NCBI GenBank assembly: GCA_938091715.1
Contig: CALKMT010000167.1
Span: forward strand, 1-12,022
Length of the DNA: 12,022 nucleotides
Reading direction: 5' to 3'
Origin: an uncultured Litorivicinus sp.
GTDB lineage: Bacteria > Pseudomonadota > Gammaproteobacteria > Pseudomonadales > Litorivicinaceae
Shown here: positions 1 through 7,478 of the stretch, piece after piece
Numbering within the stretch: position 1 is the first letter of the stretch
How the letters are laid out: each line of letters starts with the position of its first letter
Made by a program: the position numbers and the translations under genes
The notes under the pieces: generated by a model
The model's input: only the letters and a program-made list of their open reading frames with translations
The model's database searches: none
Told to the model about the DNA's origin: nothing

Positions 1-185
1 GCCTGCGGCCGGATTTAATTCGTATTCACCGTCACTTATTAATCGCGCCCCAATGGGTCACGGATTTGGGCCAGCAGGGAGTTCGCATCGACGGCCATCC
101 CAGTCGCCTGCCGGTCTCGCGACGTCAGAAAAAAGAAGTAACCCGCCGAGTTTTGCAGGCGGATTATGGCTTGATGCCGCGCTAA
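1..185 (+). CDS. LytTR-type response regulator (AlgR-like), C-terminal end only
   Basis: The third reading frame is open from the left edge (first full codon at 3) to a TAA at 183-185, giving 60 residues with no start inside the window. The peptide contains RIHRHLLIAPQWV and, about 25 residues later, LPVSRRQKKEV. This matches the end of the LytTR DNA-binding domain, where an R-I/V-H-R-x-x-L-V strand is followed by a final L-x-V-S-R-R segment and a basic helix. Such proteins are usually a receiver domain plus LytTR and act as transcription factors under a sensor kinase. The assignment to AlgR specifically rests on position: in Pseudomonas algR lies directly upstream of hemC, as here with 34 bases between. 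The receiver domain and phosphorylation site are not visible. The family call is fairly secure; orthology to AlgR is inference. Confidence 0.8.
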   Translation, partial: LRPDLIRIHRHLLIAPQWVTDLGQQGVRIDGHPSRLPVSRRQKKEVTRRVLQADYGLMPR

Positions 186-194
186 GCCGTATTC

Positions 195-215
195 TGTCCT
201 TAGTAGTAAAGGACA
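195..215 (+). promoter_or_regulatory. hemC ribosome binding site inside a small hairpin
   Basis: A good Shine-Dalgarno, TAAAGGA at 207-213, sits 6 bases before the hemC ATG at 220 and supports that start. The same bases form the right arm of a perfect 7-bp inverted repeat, TGTCCTT at 195-201 against AAGGACA at 209-215, with a 7-base loop (AGTAGTA). If it folds in RNA it would mask the ribosome binding site. There is no T-run after it, so it is not a terminator. The repeat is seen directly; the regulatory role is inference. Confidence 0.5.
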
Positions 216-219
216 CCCC

Positions 220-1137
220 ATGGAATTGATTATCGCCACCCGCGAATCGCCCCTGGCCCTGTGGCAGGCCCATCACGTACAAGCGAAATTGCGCGACGCA
301 CACCCGGATCTTCAGGTCACGCTGTTACCCATGACCACCGAGGGGGACCAGAAGCTCGAGGGTCCGCTGTACACCTCCGGAGGCAAAGGCCTGTTCGTGA
401 AAGAGCTGGAAAAATCCCTACTCGACGGGCGTGCCCATCTGGCGGTGCATTCCTTAAAGGATGTGCCGGTGCACTTTCCCGAGGGCCTGGGGCTGGTCGG
501 CGTCATGCAGGGCGAGGATCCCCGGGATGCCTTTGTCAGTAACGATTACGACGAGTTTGGCCAGTTGCCCGCAGGCGCCGTGGTGGGTTCGGCCAGTCTG
601 CGCCGGGTCAGCCAGTTAAAGCACCTGCGTCCGGATCTGGAATTCAAAGTCGTGCGGGGCAATTTGCAAACCCGCCTGCGCAAGCTAGACGAGGGGCAAT
701 ACGACGCCTTGATTCTGGCGGTGGCCGGCCTGGAGCGCATGGGCCTGGCCGAGCGTATTGCCCAGCATCTGCACGAGGACGATTGTCTGCCGGCGGTGGG
801 CCAGGGCGTGTTGGGACTCGAGGCTCGCTTGGACGATCCGGAAACGCTCAGCCGCATTCAATGTTTGTTGCACGAACCCACGGCTCAGCGTGTGGCTGCC
901 GAGCGCGGGGTATCGACCCGCTTGGACGGCGGATGTCAGGTGCCCTTGGCGGTGCACGGCCAGTTTGTTCATGGCGAGCTTCGGGTGCGTGCCCGGGTTG
1001 GCGCGGTGGACGGCTCTCGGGTGATCGAAGTGGAAACCCAAGGCCCACCCGCTCAGGCAGCGGACATGGGCTTGGCCTTGGCCGAACAGCTGCTGGCCGA
1101 TGGTGCCGCAGAATTATTGGCCGGCACGCTGGAGTGA
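220..1137 (+). CDS. hemC: Hydroxymethylbilane synthase (porphobilinogen deaminase)
   Basis: This cytosolic enzyme joins four porphobilinogen molecules into the linear tetrapyrrole hydroxymethylbilane, the step before HemD in heme synthesis. The 305-residue protein is of normal family length. It starts with the typical IIATRESPLALWQA strand and has HSLKDVP with the catalytic aspartate at D81 (E. coli D84). The cofactor and substrate arginines lie in SASLRR (R128, R129) and VRGNLQTRL (R146, R152). The dipyrromethane cofactor is carried by the cysteine of LDGGCQVPLAVHG, C239. All expected key residues are present. The ATG is supported by TAAAGGA 6 bases upstream. The stop at 1135-1137 overlaps the GTG start of hemD, so the two are probably translationally coupled. 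It is the first gene of a hemCDXY run. Confidence 0.97.
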   Translation: MELIIATRESPLALWQAHHVQAKLRDAHPDLQVTLLPMTTEGDQKLEGPLYTSGGKGLFVKELEKSLLDGRAHLAVHSLKDVPVHFPEGLGLVGVMQGEDPRDAFVSNDYDEFGQLPAGAVVGSASLRRVSQLKHLRPDLEFKVVRGNLQTRLRKLDEGQYDALILAVAGLERMGLAERIAQHLHEDDCLPAVGQGVLGLEARLDDPETLSRIQCLLHEPTAQRVAAERGVSTRLDGGCQVPLAVHGQFVHGELRVRARVGAVDGSRVIEVETQGPPAQAADMGLALAEQLLADGAAELLAGTLE

Positions 1138-1814
1138 GCTGGTTAATTGCCCGTCCCGCGCCGGAGGCCGAGCCGCTGGCCGAGCGCTTGCGCGGACTGG
1201 GCTATGCCGCGCAGGCGTATCCTGCGATTCAGATCGAGCCGCTGAGCATCGATCATCGGGTGATCATGGAGCTCGATCAATTCGATACCCTGATCGTGGT
1301 GTCCAAGGCCGCGGCCCGGCGGTTGATCGACGAGGTTGATGAGTACTGGCCGCAACTGCCCATCGACCAAACGTGCATTGCTGTGGGGCCTGGGACTGCG
1401 CATATTTTGTCTGACTATGGATTTGCCCCACAGGTGCCAGCCCAGCATGACAGCGAGGGCGTGTTGGCTCTGTGTGCTCAGGCGCAACGGATTTTGTTGG
1501 CCGCGGGCTTGGGTGGGCGCCAGGCCATCGAGCAAGGACTGGCGGATCGCAGCGTGACCCGTTTGGCGTTGTATCAACGGACGCCCGTGGCATTGCCGCC
1601 CGGCCCAGAACATGGTGTATTGGAACGGGCCTGGGTGACCTCGGTGGATATTGCCCAGCAGGTCGCGCAATGGAATTTGCCGGGGTTGCGCGCCTGGGTG
1701 CCCAGCCAGCGGGTGGCGGATCAGGCCCGTGCATTTGGATTAACGGTCGAGCGGGTGTTGCCCTCGGCCAGTGACCAAGCGCTGATAACAGCGCTGGAAA
1801 AGGAATCGGTATGA
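1134..1814 (+). CDS. hemD: Uroporphyrinogen-III synthase
   Basis: HemD closes hydroxymethylbilane with inversion of ring D to give uroporphyrinogen III. The 226-residue protein has the family's low sequence conservation but usual landmarks: an N-terminal WLIARP, a first-domain segment LIVVSKAAA, the interdomain VGPGTA, then DSEGVL, a YQR before the second half, and ASDQALITAL at the C-terminus. The frame is open far upstream through hemC, but the protein only becomes HemD-like from the GTG at 1134. That codon overlaps the hemC stop as GTGA. I see no strong ribosome binding site, so initiation probably depends on coupling to hemC. The ATGA overlap with hemX follows. Position between hemC and hemX makes the call firm despite weak conservation. 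Confidence 0.93.
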   Translation: MSWLIARPAPEAEPLAERLRGLGYAAQAYPAIQIEPLSIDHRVIMELDQFDTLIVVSKAAARRLIDEVDEYWPQLPIDQTCIAVGPGTAHILSDYGFAPQVPAQHDSEGVLALCAQAQRILLAAGLGGRQAIEQGLADRSVTRLALYQRTPVALPPGPEHGVLERAWVTSVDIAQQVAQWNLPGLRAWVPSQRVADQARAFGLTVERVLPSASDQALITALEKESV

Positions 1815-2953
1815 GCGATCAGCAAGAGCCATCAACCCAGACGCCCGAGGTCATTGAGGCGGACGCGCTCGCGCCAGAGCCAGAAACAACCGAACACGAA
1901 ACCGAGACCACGCCAGACGCCGACAGCCGAAAATGGGCTCGTGCGGCCTTTGTGATTTCGCTGGTGGCATTGGCAAGCGTTGGAGCCGGTGGCTGGATCG
2001 CAGGCCAACAGGTCGCCGATGCACAGTCCGACCAAGGACAGTTAGCCGTCCAGGTTTCGGCCCTGCAGGCGCAGGTCGCCAATCTAGAAAGCGCGACCGC
2101 CGCGGTTAGTGAATTGCAAACCAACTTGGCGCGCGTCGATACCGCGCAACAGCAAGTCTTGGACGCCGCCGCTCAGGCAGTGGGCGTCAGCGATGCGGTG
2201 CAAGGGCAACTAAAAACCTTTGTTGATGACTTGGCGGACACCCGTACCCGGGTCGAGCTGATCGAGGGCAATCGGGCCCAGGAATATCTGCTGGCCGAGG
2301 TCGAATACCTGCTACGCATTGCCATTCAGCGCATCCAAGCTGGCGGTGACGTGGGCACCGGGCTGGCCCTGATGCAGTCCGCGGACCAGACCCTGGCCAA
2401 TGCCGACGATGCGGCACTGTTCCCGGTTCGTCGGGCGCTGGCTGGCGAGTTGGCGGCCTTGAACGCGATCCCCAAGGTCGATCGTAATGGCCTGTATCTG
2501 GCCCTGGCTGCGGCCGCCGATCAGGTCGATGTGCTCAGCATGGCGCCCTCGGTGGTTGAACGCGCCGAGGCGCCAGAGGCTACCGGTGCCGAGGGCATGC
2601 TAAAAACACTGTCCAGTTTCATCACCATTCGCCAGCGCGCCGAGCCGATCCAGCCGATGCTATCCCCGGCCGAAGAGGTCTATGCCCGCCAGAACTTACG
2701 TTTAATGATCGAGCAGGCTCAGTTGGCCATCCTGGCCAAGGACGCCATGGCCTGGCAGTCCAGCCTACAACGGGCCAGTGCCTGGACCGACGCGAATTTC
2801 TTGGCCAACGATGCGACGACACAAAGCCTGATCGCAACCTTCGAGCGACTCAGCGGTCAGCCCATTGCGCCAGAACTACCGCCGGTGGGGGCCTCCTTGG
2901 CGGCTCTAAAACTGGTACAAAAAGCCCGTGATGCGGCCCTGGGAGGCAACTAG
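1811..2953 (+). CDS. hemX: HemX-family membrane protein
   Basis: The 380-residue protein has an acidic, low-complexity N-terminus (about 1-40, rich in E, T and P), one predicted membrane helix at about 44-66 (ARAAFVISLVALASVGAGG), an alanine/glutamine-rich coiled-coil stretch at about 70-145, and a helical domain beginning EYLLAEVEYLLRIAIQRI. That last segment is characteristic of the HemX family (PF04375). Family members are often labelled uroporphyrinogen-III C-methyltransferase, but I see no S-adenosylmethionine methyltransferase motifs here, so that label is not supported. The topology suggests a short cytoplasmic tail and a large periplasmic domain. Its molecular role is unsettled. The ATG overlaps the hemD stop (ATGA) and is preceded by AAAAGGA at 1798-1804, 6 bases upstream. 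Confidence 0.9.
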   Translation: MSDQQEPSTQTPEVIEADALAPEPETTEHETETTPDADSRKWARAAFVISLVALASVGAGGWIAGQQVADAQSDQGQLAVQVSALQAQVANLESATAAVSELQTNLARVDTAQQQVLDAAAQAVGVSDAVQGQLKTFVDDLADTRTRVELIEGNRAQEYLLAEVEYLLRIAIQRIQAGGDVGTGLALMQSADQTLANADDAALFPVRRALAGELAALNAIPKVDRNGLYLALAAAADQVDVLSMAPSVVERAEAPEATGAEGMLKTLSSFITIRQRAEPIQPMLSPAEEVYARQNLRLMIEQAQLAILAKDAMAWQSSLQRASAWTDANFLANDATTQSLIATFERLSGQPIAPELPPVGASLAALKLVQKARDAALGGN

Positions 2954-2955
2954 TC

Positions 2956-4233
2956 ATGCGTGCCCTGATCAAGGTCATCCTGTTTCTGTGTTTGGTCGGC
3001 CTGGCCCTGGCGGCCGGCACGCTGATCGGCCAGCTGATCCAAAACGACCCCGGTTATGTGCTGCTGTCCTACGGCACCACCACCGTCGAGATGAGTCTAT
3101 GGGTCGGAATCGGCCTGGCCACGGCCCTATTGACGCTGAGTTATTTCACCTTTCGCCTGATCGGCCGGCTGTTGGATAGCCCGGTTGGCCTGGGCCGATT
3201 GTGGGCTCGCTTGCGGGGACGCAGCGCCCGGGGCGCGACGCAAAAGGGCTTCATGGAGCTGCGTATGGGCCGCTACGAGGCGGCATTGAAGCACCTGACT
3301 GCCGCCGCACCGCGCTCGGATTTGGCCTTTATTAACTACCTGTCCGCCGCCGAGGCCGCCAATGCCCTGGGCTATGACGATCAGCGCGATGCCCTATTGG
3401 TCAAAGCCATGCAGACCGTACCCGGCAGCGAGCTGGCCATCGGCCTGGCCGAGGCCCGGATGCAGTTCGACAAGGGCCAGTATCAGGCCTGCGCGGATAC
3501 CCTAAGCGCGCTTCGTCGCATCAAGCCCAAGGACAAAGAGCTGCTCACCCTCAGTTGCCAGGTCGCCGAGCAGCTTGGTCACACCGACACCCTGATCGAG
3601 TTGTTGCCCCAGGCCCGCAAGGTCGGTGCCATGCCCGAGGGGCAGGCCCGGGCGCTCGAGGTCGAGGCTCATCGCCGAGCACTGGCCCAAGCGGCCTCCG
3701 ATGCCGAGCCTGCGGACAAACCCAGCGCTTTTCCCTTGTCACTAAAAAATACCTGGGACGCCCTGCCCAAGGCTCTGCGCTTGGAGCCCAGTTTGATTGC
3801 GGTCTTGGTCAACGGTCTGGCCCAGGCCGGTGCCACCGAGGCCGCTCGGATCGAGTTGGAAAAAGCTTTAAAGCAGGCGCCCGAGGACGAGTTGTTTGAT
3901 CTGTACGGCACGCTGCCGGGTTTGGATGTGCCGGCGCGTCAGGCGTTTTTGGTCAAGCTGTCCAAGCGCTATCAAGAGGCCGCGTCGCTTGAGCGCGCCC
4001 GGGGCCGGCTGGCGGTTTTGAACGAGGATTTGGAAACTGCCGAGGCGGCCTTTGAGGCCAGTTTGGCGGACGATCCAGCGCCAGAAACCTACGAGGCCTT
4101 GGCCCAGGTGTATCGCGCCCAGGGCCGGTCCGAGTTAGAGCTCAAGGCGCTGCAAGGTCTAAATGAATCCGTGCGGGACTGGCCCAGTGTTCAGGTCAGC
4201 TTGCCGGCAACCGCCGAGGCCGCGCAGGACTGA
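2956..4233 (+). CDS. hemY: HemY-family TPR membrane protein of the heme operon
   Basis: This 425-residue protein has two N-terminal hydrophobic helices at about 4-26 and 45-68, as in the HemY N-terminal family (PF07219). A basic stretch follows (RLWARLRGRSARG), then a long run of TPR-like helical pairs, for example GFMELRMGRYEAALKHL at about 98-114 and LAQVYRAQGRSELELKAL near the C-terminus. It is unrelated to the Bacillus protoporphyrinogen oxidase also called HemY. In enteric bacteria it is co-transcribed with hemX and implicated in heme biosynthesis, with an unsettled mechanism; a scaffold role for heme enzymes is an inference from the TPRs. The ATG lies 2 bases after the hemX stop, with a strong GGGAGG at 2941-2946, 9 bases upstream. 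Confidence 0.92.
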   Translation: MRALIKVILFLCLVGLALAAGTLIGQLIQNDPGYVLLSYGTTTVEMSLWVGIGLATALLTLSYFTFRLIGRLLDSPVGLGRLWARLRGRSARGATQKGFMELRMGRYEAALKHLTAAAPRSDLAFINYLSAAEAANALGYDDQRDALLVKAMQTVPGSELAIGLAEARMQFDKGQYQACADTLSALRRIKPKDKELLTLSCQVAEQLGHTDTLIELLPQARKVGAMPEGQARALEVEAHRRALAQAASDAEPADKPSAFPLSLKNTWDALPKALRLEPSLIAVLVNGLAQAGATEAARIELEKALKQAPEDELFDLYGTLPGLDVPARQAFLVKLSKRYQEAASLERARGRLAVLNEDLETAEAAFEASLADDPAPETYEALAQVYRAQGRSELELKALQGLNESVRDWPSVQVSLPATAEAAQD

Positions 4234-4299
4234 GCGTAGTCTCGCCTTTGCCCGCCGGTCGCGGTAGTGTTGCGGGATGAGAATAATAAGCCACTGTCC
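4234..4299. other. Intergenic gap between the heme and molybdenum-cofactor blocks
   Basis: These 66 bases are the only sizeable break in the plus-strand run from hemC to moeA. A short AT-rich patch (GAATAATAAG at 4281-4290) stands out against the GC-rich surroundings and could be part of a -10 element for fdhD, but no matching -35 at normal spacing was found. A weak inverted repeat, CCCGC at 4251-4255 and GCGGG at 4272-4276, has no following T-run. Neither a promoter nor a terminator can be claimed with confidence. Confidence 0.3.
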
Positions 4300-5166
4300 A
4301 TGAGCGCATCGATCCACCCCAATCCGAACGACCCGCGATTGTCCCGCTCCGTCACCGGCATCGACGAGCATGGCAATGCCCGGGCCATTCAAGTTATCGA
4401 AGAGCGGCCGCTTACGATTTACCTCAATCGCCAAGAGATCGTGACCGCGATGACCATTGGCGATTACCCCGAATACCTGGCCCTGGGCTTTCTATTAAAC
4501 CAGGGCATGCTGACCTCTGAGGATCATGTGACGGCGATTGATTTCGATCCAGAGCTCGAGGTCGTGGTGGTGCGTACCGAGCACAGCACCAATGTCGAGG
4601 ACAAGTTAGAAAAGAAAACCCGTACCTCGGGCTGTGCCGTGGGCACGGTGTTTGGCGACATGATGGCGGGGCTCGAGGGCTTAAGCCTGCCGGACACCCC
4701 GGTCCACACCCGGACCTTTTACGATCTGTCCTACCAGATCAATCACACCCCCAGTCTGTACATGGAAACCGGCGCCATTCACGGCACCGCCCTGTGCCAG
4801 GGCCAGCAGGTGTTGGCCTACATGGAGGACGTGGGGCGCCACAACGCGGTGGACAAGATCGCCGGTTGGATGCATCAAAACGACGTAACCGCCGCGGACA
4901 AGGTTTTGTACACCACGGGCCGGTTGACCTCGGAAATGGTCATTAAAACCGCCCTGATGGGCATCCCGACCCTGATCAGCCGTTCGGGGTTTACCGCCTG
5001 GGGCGTGGACATTGCCCAGCAGGTGGGCCTGACCCTGATTGGCCGTATGCGGGGCAAAAAATTCACCTGCCTAAGCGGTCAGCATCGTTTGGTGTTTGAC
5101 CAGGACCTCGCCGAGGTGGCCGACGATGCGCCGAGTATGCGACGCAAGGGCGCTCGGGGTGAGTGA
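4300..5166 (+). CDS. fdhD: Formate dehydrogenase accessory sulfurtransferase FdhD
   Basis: FdhD passes sulfur from the cysteine desulfurase IscS to the molybdenum cofactor, which formate dehydrogenase needs for activity. From the ATG at 4300 the protein has 288 residues. It shows ERPLTIYLNRQEIVTAMTIG at 35-54, YLALGFLLNQGML at 59-71, a cysteine loop TSGCAVGTVFG at about 109-119 and the family signature EDVGRHNAVDK at 176-186. The first loop cysteine (C112, equivalent to E. coli C121) is present, but the second cysteine of the usual CxxC is glycine (CAVG). An in-frame GTG at 4267 would add 11 residues unlike the family, so I prefer 4300, though neither start has a clear ribosome binding site. 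It is followed by mobA with an 8-base overlap. Its presence implies a formate dehydrogenase in this organism. Confidence 0.93.
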   Translation: MSASIHPNPNDPRLSRSVTGIDEHGNARAIQVIEERPLTIYLNRQEIVTAMTIGDYPEYLALGFLLNQGMLTSEDHVTAIDFDPELEVVVVRTEHSTNVEDKLEKKTRTSGCAVGTVFGDMMAGLEGLSLPDTPVHTRTFYDLSYQINHTPSLYMETGAIHGTALCQGQQVLAYMEDVGRHNAVDKIAGWMHQNDVTAADKVLYTTGRLTSEMVIKTALMGIPTLISRSGFTAWGVDIAQQVGLTLIGRMRGKKFTCLSGQHRLVFDQDLAEVADDAPSMRRKGARGE

Positions 5167-5746
5167 CTGCGCGGTCATCCTGGCCGGGGGTCAGGCGCGG
5201 CGCATGGGAGGTGGCGACAAAGGCCGTCTGATGTTGGGATACCAGTCGTTACTTCAGCACGTGATCGGCCAAATCCAGCCCCAAGTCAGCGCACTGGTTT
5301 TAAGTGCCAACGGGGATCCTGAGCGTTTTTCGGACCTGGACCTGCCGGTGGTCAGCGACTCGGTGGCCGACTTCCCAGGTCCCCTGGCCGGTGTACTGGC
5401 CGGCATGGATTGGGCCGCTGAGCATGGCCATGAGTGGGTCGTCAGCGTGGCCGCAGACACACCGTTTTTCCCCTCGGACTTGGTGGCTCAGTTTGCCCTG
5501 TCTGACTCGCCGGTGACCTTGGCGGCGACCCCAGACCCCGATCGGGGCCGCTTGCCCCAGCCGACCTTTGGCCGCTGGCGTGTGGATTTGCGCGAGGACT
5601 TACGTGCGGCGCTGGCCCAGGGCGTACGCAAGATCCGCCAATGGACCCAGGCCCAGGGCGAATCCCTGGTGGTCTTTCCCCAAGCGGATTTTTTCAACAT
5701 CAATACGCCCGAGGATCTCCAGGACGCGGAGCGGCGCCTGGGATGA
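5159..5746 (+). CDS. mobA: Molybdenum cofactor guanylyltransferase MobA
   Basis: MobA transfers GMP from GTP to molybdopterin, producing the guanine dinucleotide form used by DMSO-reductase-family enzymes such as formate dehydrogenase. The 195-residue protein opens with the nucleotide-binding motif LAGGQARRMGGGDKG at 9-22. It has GPLAGVLAGM at 74-83, the metal-binding aspartate in AADTPFF (D100) and the C-terminal FFNINTPEDL at 178-187. An upstream ATG at 5096 would place 21 non-homologous residues before the fold. The GTG at 5159 fits the family start and has AAGGG at 5146-5150 upstream. The start overlaps the end of fdhD by 8 bases and the stop overlaps mobB as ATGA, so fdhD-mobA-mobB-moeA looks like one transcript. 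Confidence 0.95.
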   Translation: MSDCAVILAGGQARRMGGGDKGRLMLGYQSLLQHVIGQIQPQVSALVLSANGDPERFSDLDLPVVSDSVADFPGPLAGVLAGMDWAAEHGHEWVVSVAADTPFFPSDLVAQFALSDSPVTLAATPDPDRGRLPQPTFGRWRVDLREDLRAALAQGVRKIRQWTQAQGESLVVFPQADFFNINTPEDLQDAERRLG

Positions 5747-6234
5747 AGGTGATCGGCATTGTGGGCTGGAAAAACTGCGGCAAAACGACCTTGGCCACCT
5801 GCCTGATTCAAGAGCTGGTCAGCCGCGGTCTGGTCGTTAATTCGATCAAGCATGCGCACCACAGCGTGGACGTCGATCAGCCCAACACCGACAGCTACCG
5901 TCACCGCCAGGCCGGGGCCCAAGAGGTCATCCTGGCCGGCGGCCAACGCTTTGCCATCATGCACGAGTTACGTGAGAGCGCAGAGCAGACTCTGGATCAG
6001 TTATTGGCCCGGCTGGGAGAATGCGATTGGGTGGTGGTCGAGGGATTCAAGGCCTCGCGCCATCCCAAGATCGAGGTGCATCGCAGCGTCTGTACCCAGG
6101 CGCCTTTGTATACCGAGCGCGACGACATAATCGCGGTGGCCAGCGACCACGCGCTGGAGTATTCCGGACCTACCTTTGATATCAACGATGTGCCAGGGCT
6201 GGCCGACTTTATTGTGCAGCGAGACCCTTCATGA
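5743..6234 (+). CDS. mobB: Molybdopterin-guanine dinucleotide adapter protein MobB
   Basis: MobB is a GTP-binding P-loop protein that works with MobA; it is not essential for cofactor synthesis in E. coli and is thought to be an adapter. The 163-residue protein begins IGIVGWKNCGKTTL, a Walker A typical of the family at 8-16. It then has the conserved KHAHH at 37-41, DSYRHRQAGA at 50-59, a Walker-B-like DWVVVEGFK at 95-103 and PKIEVHR at 108-114. The length is normal. The frame extends upstream inside mobA, but homology begins exactly at the ATG at 5743, which overlaps the mobA stop (ATGA). The stop overlaps the moeA start in the same way. All motifs are intact. Confidence 0.95.
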   Translation: MKVIGIVGWKNCGKTTLATCLIQELVSRGLVVNSIKHAHHSVDVDQPNTDSYRHRQAGAQEVILAGGQRFAIMHELRESAEQTLDQLLARLGECDWVVVEGFKASRHPKIEVHRSVCTQAPLYTERDDIIAVASDHALEYSGPTFDINDVPGLADFIVQRDPS

Positions 6235-7478
6235 ACGCACTTCGAAACGATTGCTTTGCCCTGCCCCCTGGGGTCAATTGGACCCCGGTTAACGAGGCCC
6301 TGGAGCGCTTGCGCGCCCGCCTGCACCCGGTCGTACCGATCCAGGACGAGCTACCCTTGGATCAAGCGGTCGGGCGGATTGCCGCGGCGGATATTTATGC
6401 CCCTCGGGCCCATCCCCCCAGCAGTAATTCGGCGGTTGATGGCTATGCCTTTGCTGGCCCATTGACTCAGGTACCAGCCCAGTTACCGCTGGTTCAAGGT
6501 CGTAGCGCCGCAGGCGTGCCCTATACCGATACTGTGCCCGCGGGCTACGCCATTCGGATCCTGACCGGGGCAGTGATTCCCGCTGGCACCGACACCGTGG
6601 TGCTCGAGGAAGACTGCGAGGTCATCGACGGCCAACTGCACCTGAATGGCACGTTAAAGGCCGGTGCCAATACTCGGCTGGCGGGGGAAGACATCCAGTC
6701 TGGGGACGCCATCATTGCCGCGGGCACCCGCCTGGACCCGACGCACATTTCAGTGCTGGCCAGCGTTGGGGTTCAGCAGGTCTCGGTTTATCAAACCCTG
6801 CGGGTCGGGGTGCTGTCGACCGGGGACGAGGTCAAGCCGGTGGGGGCGAGTGTCACCGACTGGCAGATTTATGACGCCAACCGGCCGATGCTGTCGTCCT
6901 TGGTGGCTCGTTTGGGCTATCAGGTGGTGGACTTGGGGCATGCCCTGGACCGTTCCGAGGACGTGGCCGAGGCCCTGAATCGCGGGGCCCAGCAATGCGA
7001 TTTGATCCTGACCAGCGGCGGAATTTCCGCCGGCGACGAGGATCATGTGTCGAAAATTCTAAAGTCCCAGGGCGAGATCAGTAACTGGCGAATTGCGATT
7101 AAGCCGGGCCGGCCGCTGGCCCTGGCGATGTTCCAGGGTACGCCGGTGGTGGGCTTGCCTGGCAACCCGGTGGCCGCTTGGGTGTGCACCTTGCGATTTG
7201 CTGCGCCTGCCATGGCGCTGTTGGCCGGGGGGCACTGGTTCGAGCCCCAGGGCTATTGGTTGCCAGCGAATTTCAGCAAAAACAAAAAGCCCGGTCGCAG
7301 CGAGATGCTGCGGGCCCGGGTGCGGGACGGTCAGGTCGAGGTGTTTGGCAGCGAAGGCTCGGGCCGGGTCACCGGCTTGGCCTGGTCCGAGGGGCTGGTG
7401 GATTTGGACGAGCACGCCCAGGACATTCAGCCTGGGACGCCAGTGCGCTACCTGCCCTATGGCAGTTTTGGCTTGTAG
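6231..7478 (+). CDS. moeA: Molybdopterin molybdenumtransferase MoeA
   Basis: MoeA inserts molybdate into adenylylated molybdopterin to form active molybdenum cofactor. The 415-residue protein has all family motifs: NSAVDGYAF with D70 (E. coli D59), RILTGAVIPAGTD at 109-121, STGDEV at 196-201, YDANRPML at 214-221, TSGGISAGDED at 261-271, KPGRP at 291-295 and GLPGNP at 308-313. The C-terminal beta domain (about 340-415) is complete and includes RSEMLRARV. The ATG overlaps the mobB stop (ATGA). It is the last gene of the plus-strand block: its TAG ends at 7478 and the next base is the end of a gene on the opposite strand. Genes for making the pterin itself (moaA-E, mogA) are not in the window. 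Confidence 0.96.
   Translation: MNALRNDCFALPPGVNWTPVNEALERLRARLHPVVPIQDELPLDQAVGRIAAADIYAPRAHPPSSNSAVDGYAFAGPLTQVPAQLPLVQGRSAAGVPYTDTVPAGYAIRILTGAVIPAGTDTVVLEEDCEVIDGQLHLNGTLKAGANTRLAGEDIQSGDAIIAAGTRLDPTHISVLASVGVQQVSVYQTLRVGVLSTGDEVKPVGASVTDWQIYDANRPMLSSLVARLGYQVVDLGHALDRSEDVAEALNRGAQQCDLILTSGGISAGDEDHVSKILKSQGEISNWRIAIKPGRPLALAMFQGTPVVGLPGNPVAAWVCTLRFAAPAMALLAGGHWFEPQGYWLPANFSKNKKPGRSEMLRARVRDGQVEVFGSEGSGRVTGLAWSEGLVDLDEHAQDIQPGTPVRYLPYGSFGL

Noticed and set aside
783..1133. Upstream extension of the hemD frame through hemC, giving a 343-residue open frame
   Set aside because: The extra residues are low-complexity, read a shifted frame of hemC and match nothing in HemD; homology begins at the GTG at 1134.
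1811..2953. Calling HemX a uroporphyrinogen-III C-methyltransferase
   Set aside because: No S-adenosylmethionine methyltransferase motif is visible; the protein is an acidic tail, a membrane helix and a coiled coil. The common label is an inherited misannotation.
3325..3480. Recurring GCCGAGGCC-like words in hemY and elsewhere as possible uptake or Chi-like repeats
   Set aside because: They fall in frame as Ala-Glu-Ala codons and reflect GC-rich codon use rather than a separate repeat.
5096..5158. ATG at 5096 as the mobA start
   Set aside because: It adds 21 residues before the LAGG motif, which normally lies near the N-terminus, and overlaps fdhD by 71 bases; the GTG at 5159 has a spaced AAGGG.
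5488..5964. 158-residue minus-strand open frame across the mobA/mobB junction
   Set aside because: It is antisense to two intact conserved genes, with no motif and no ribosome binding site.
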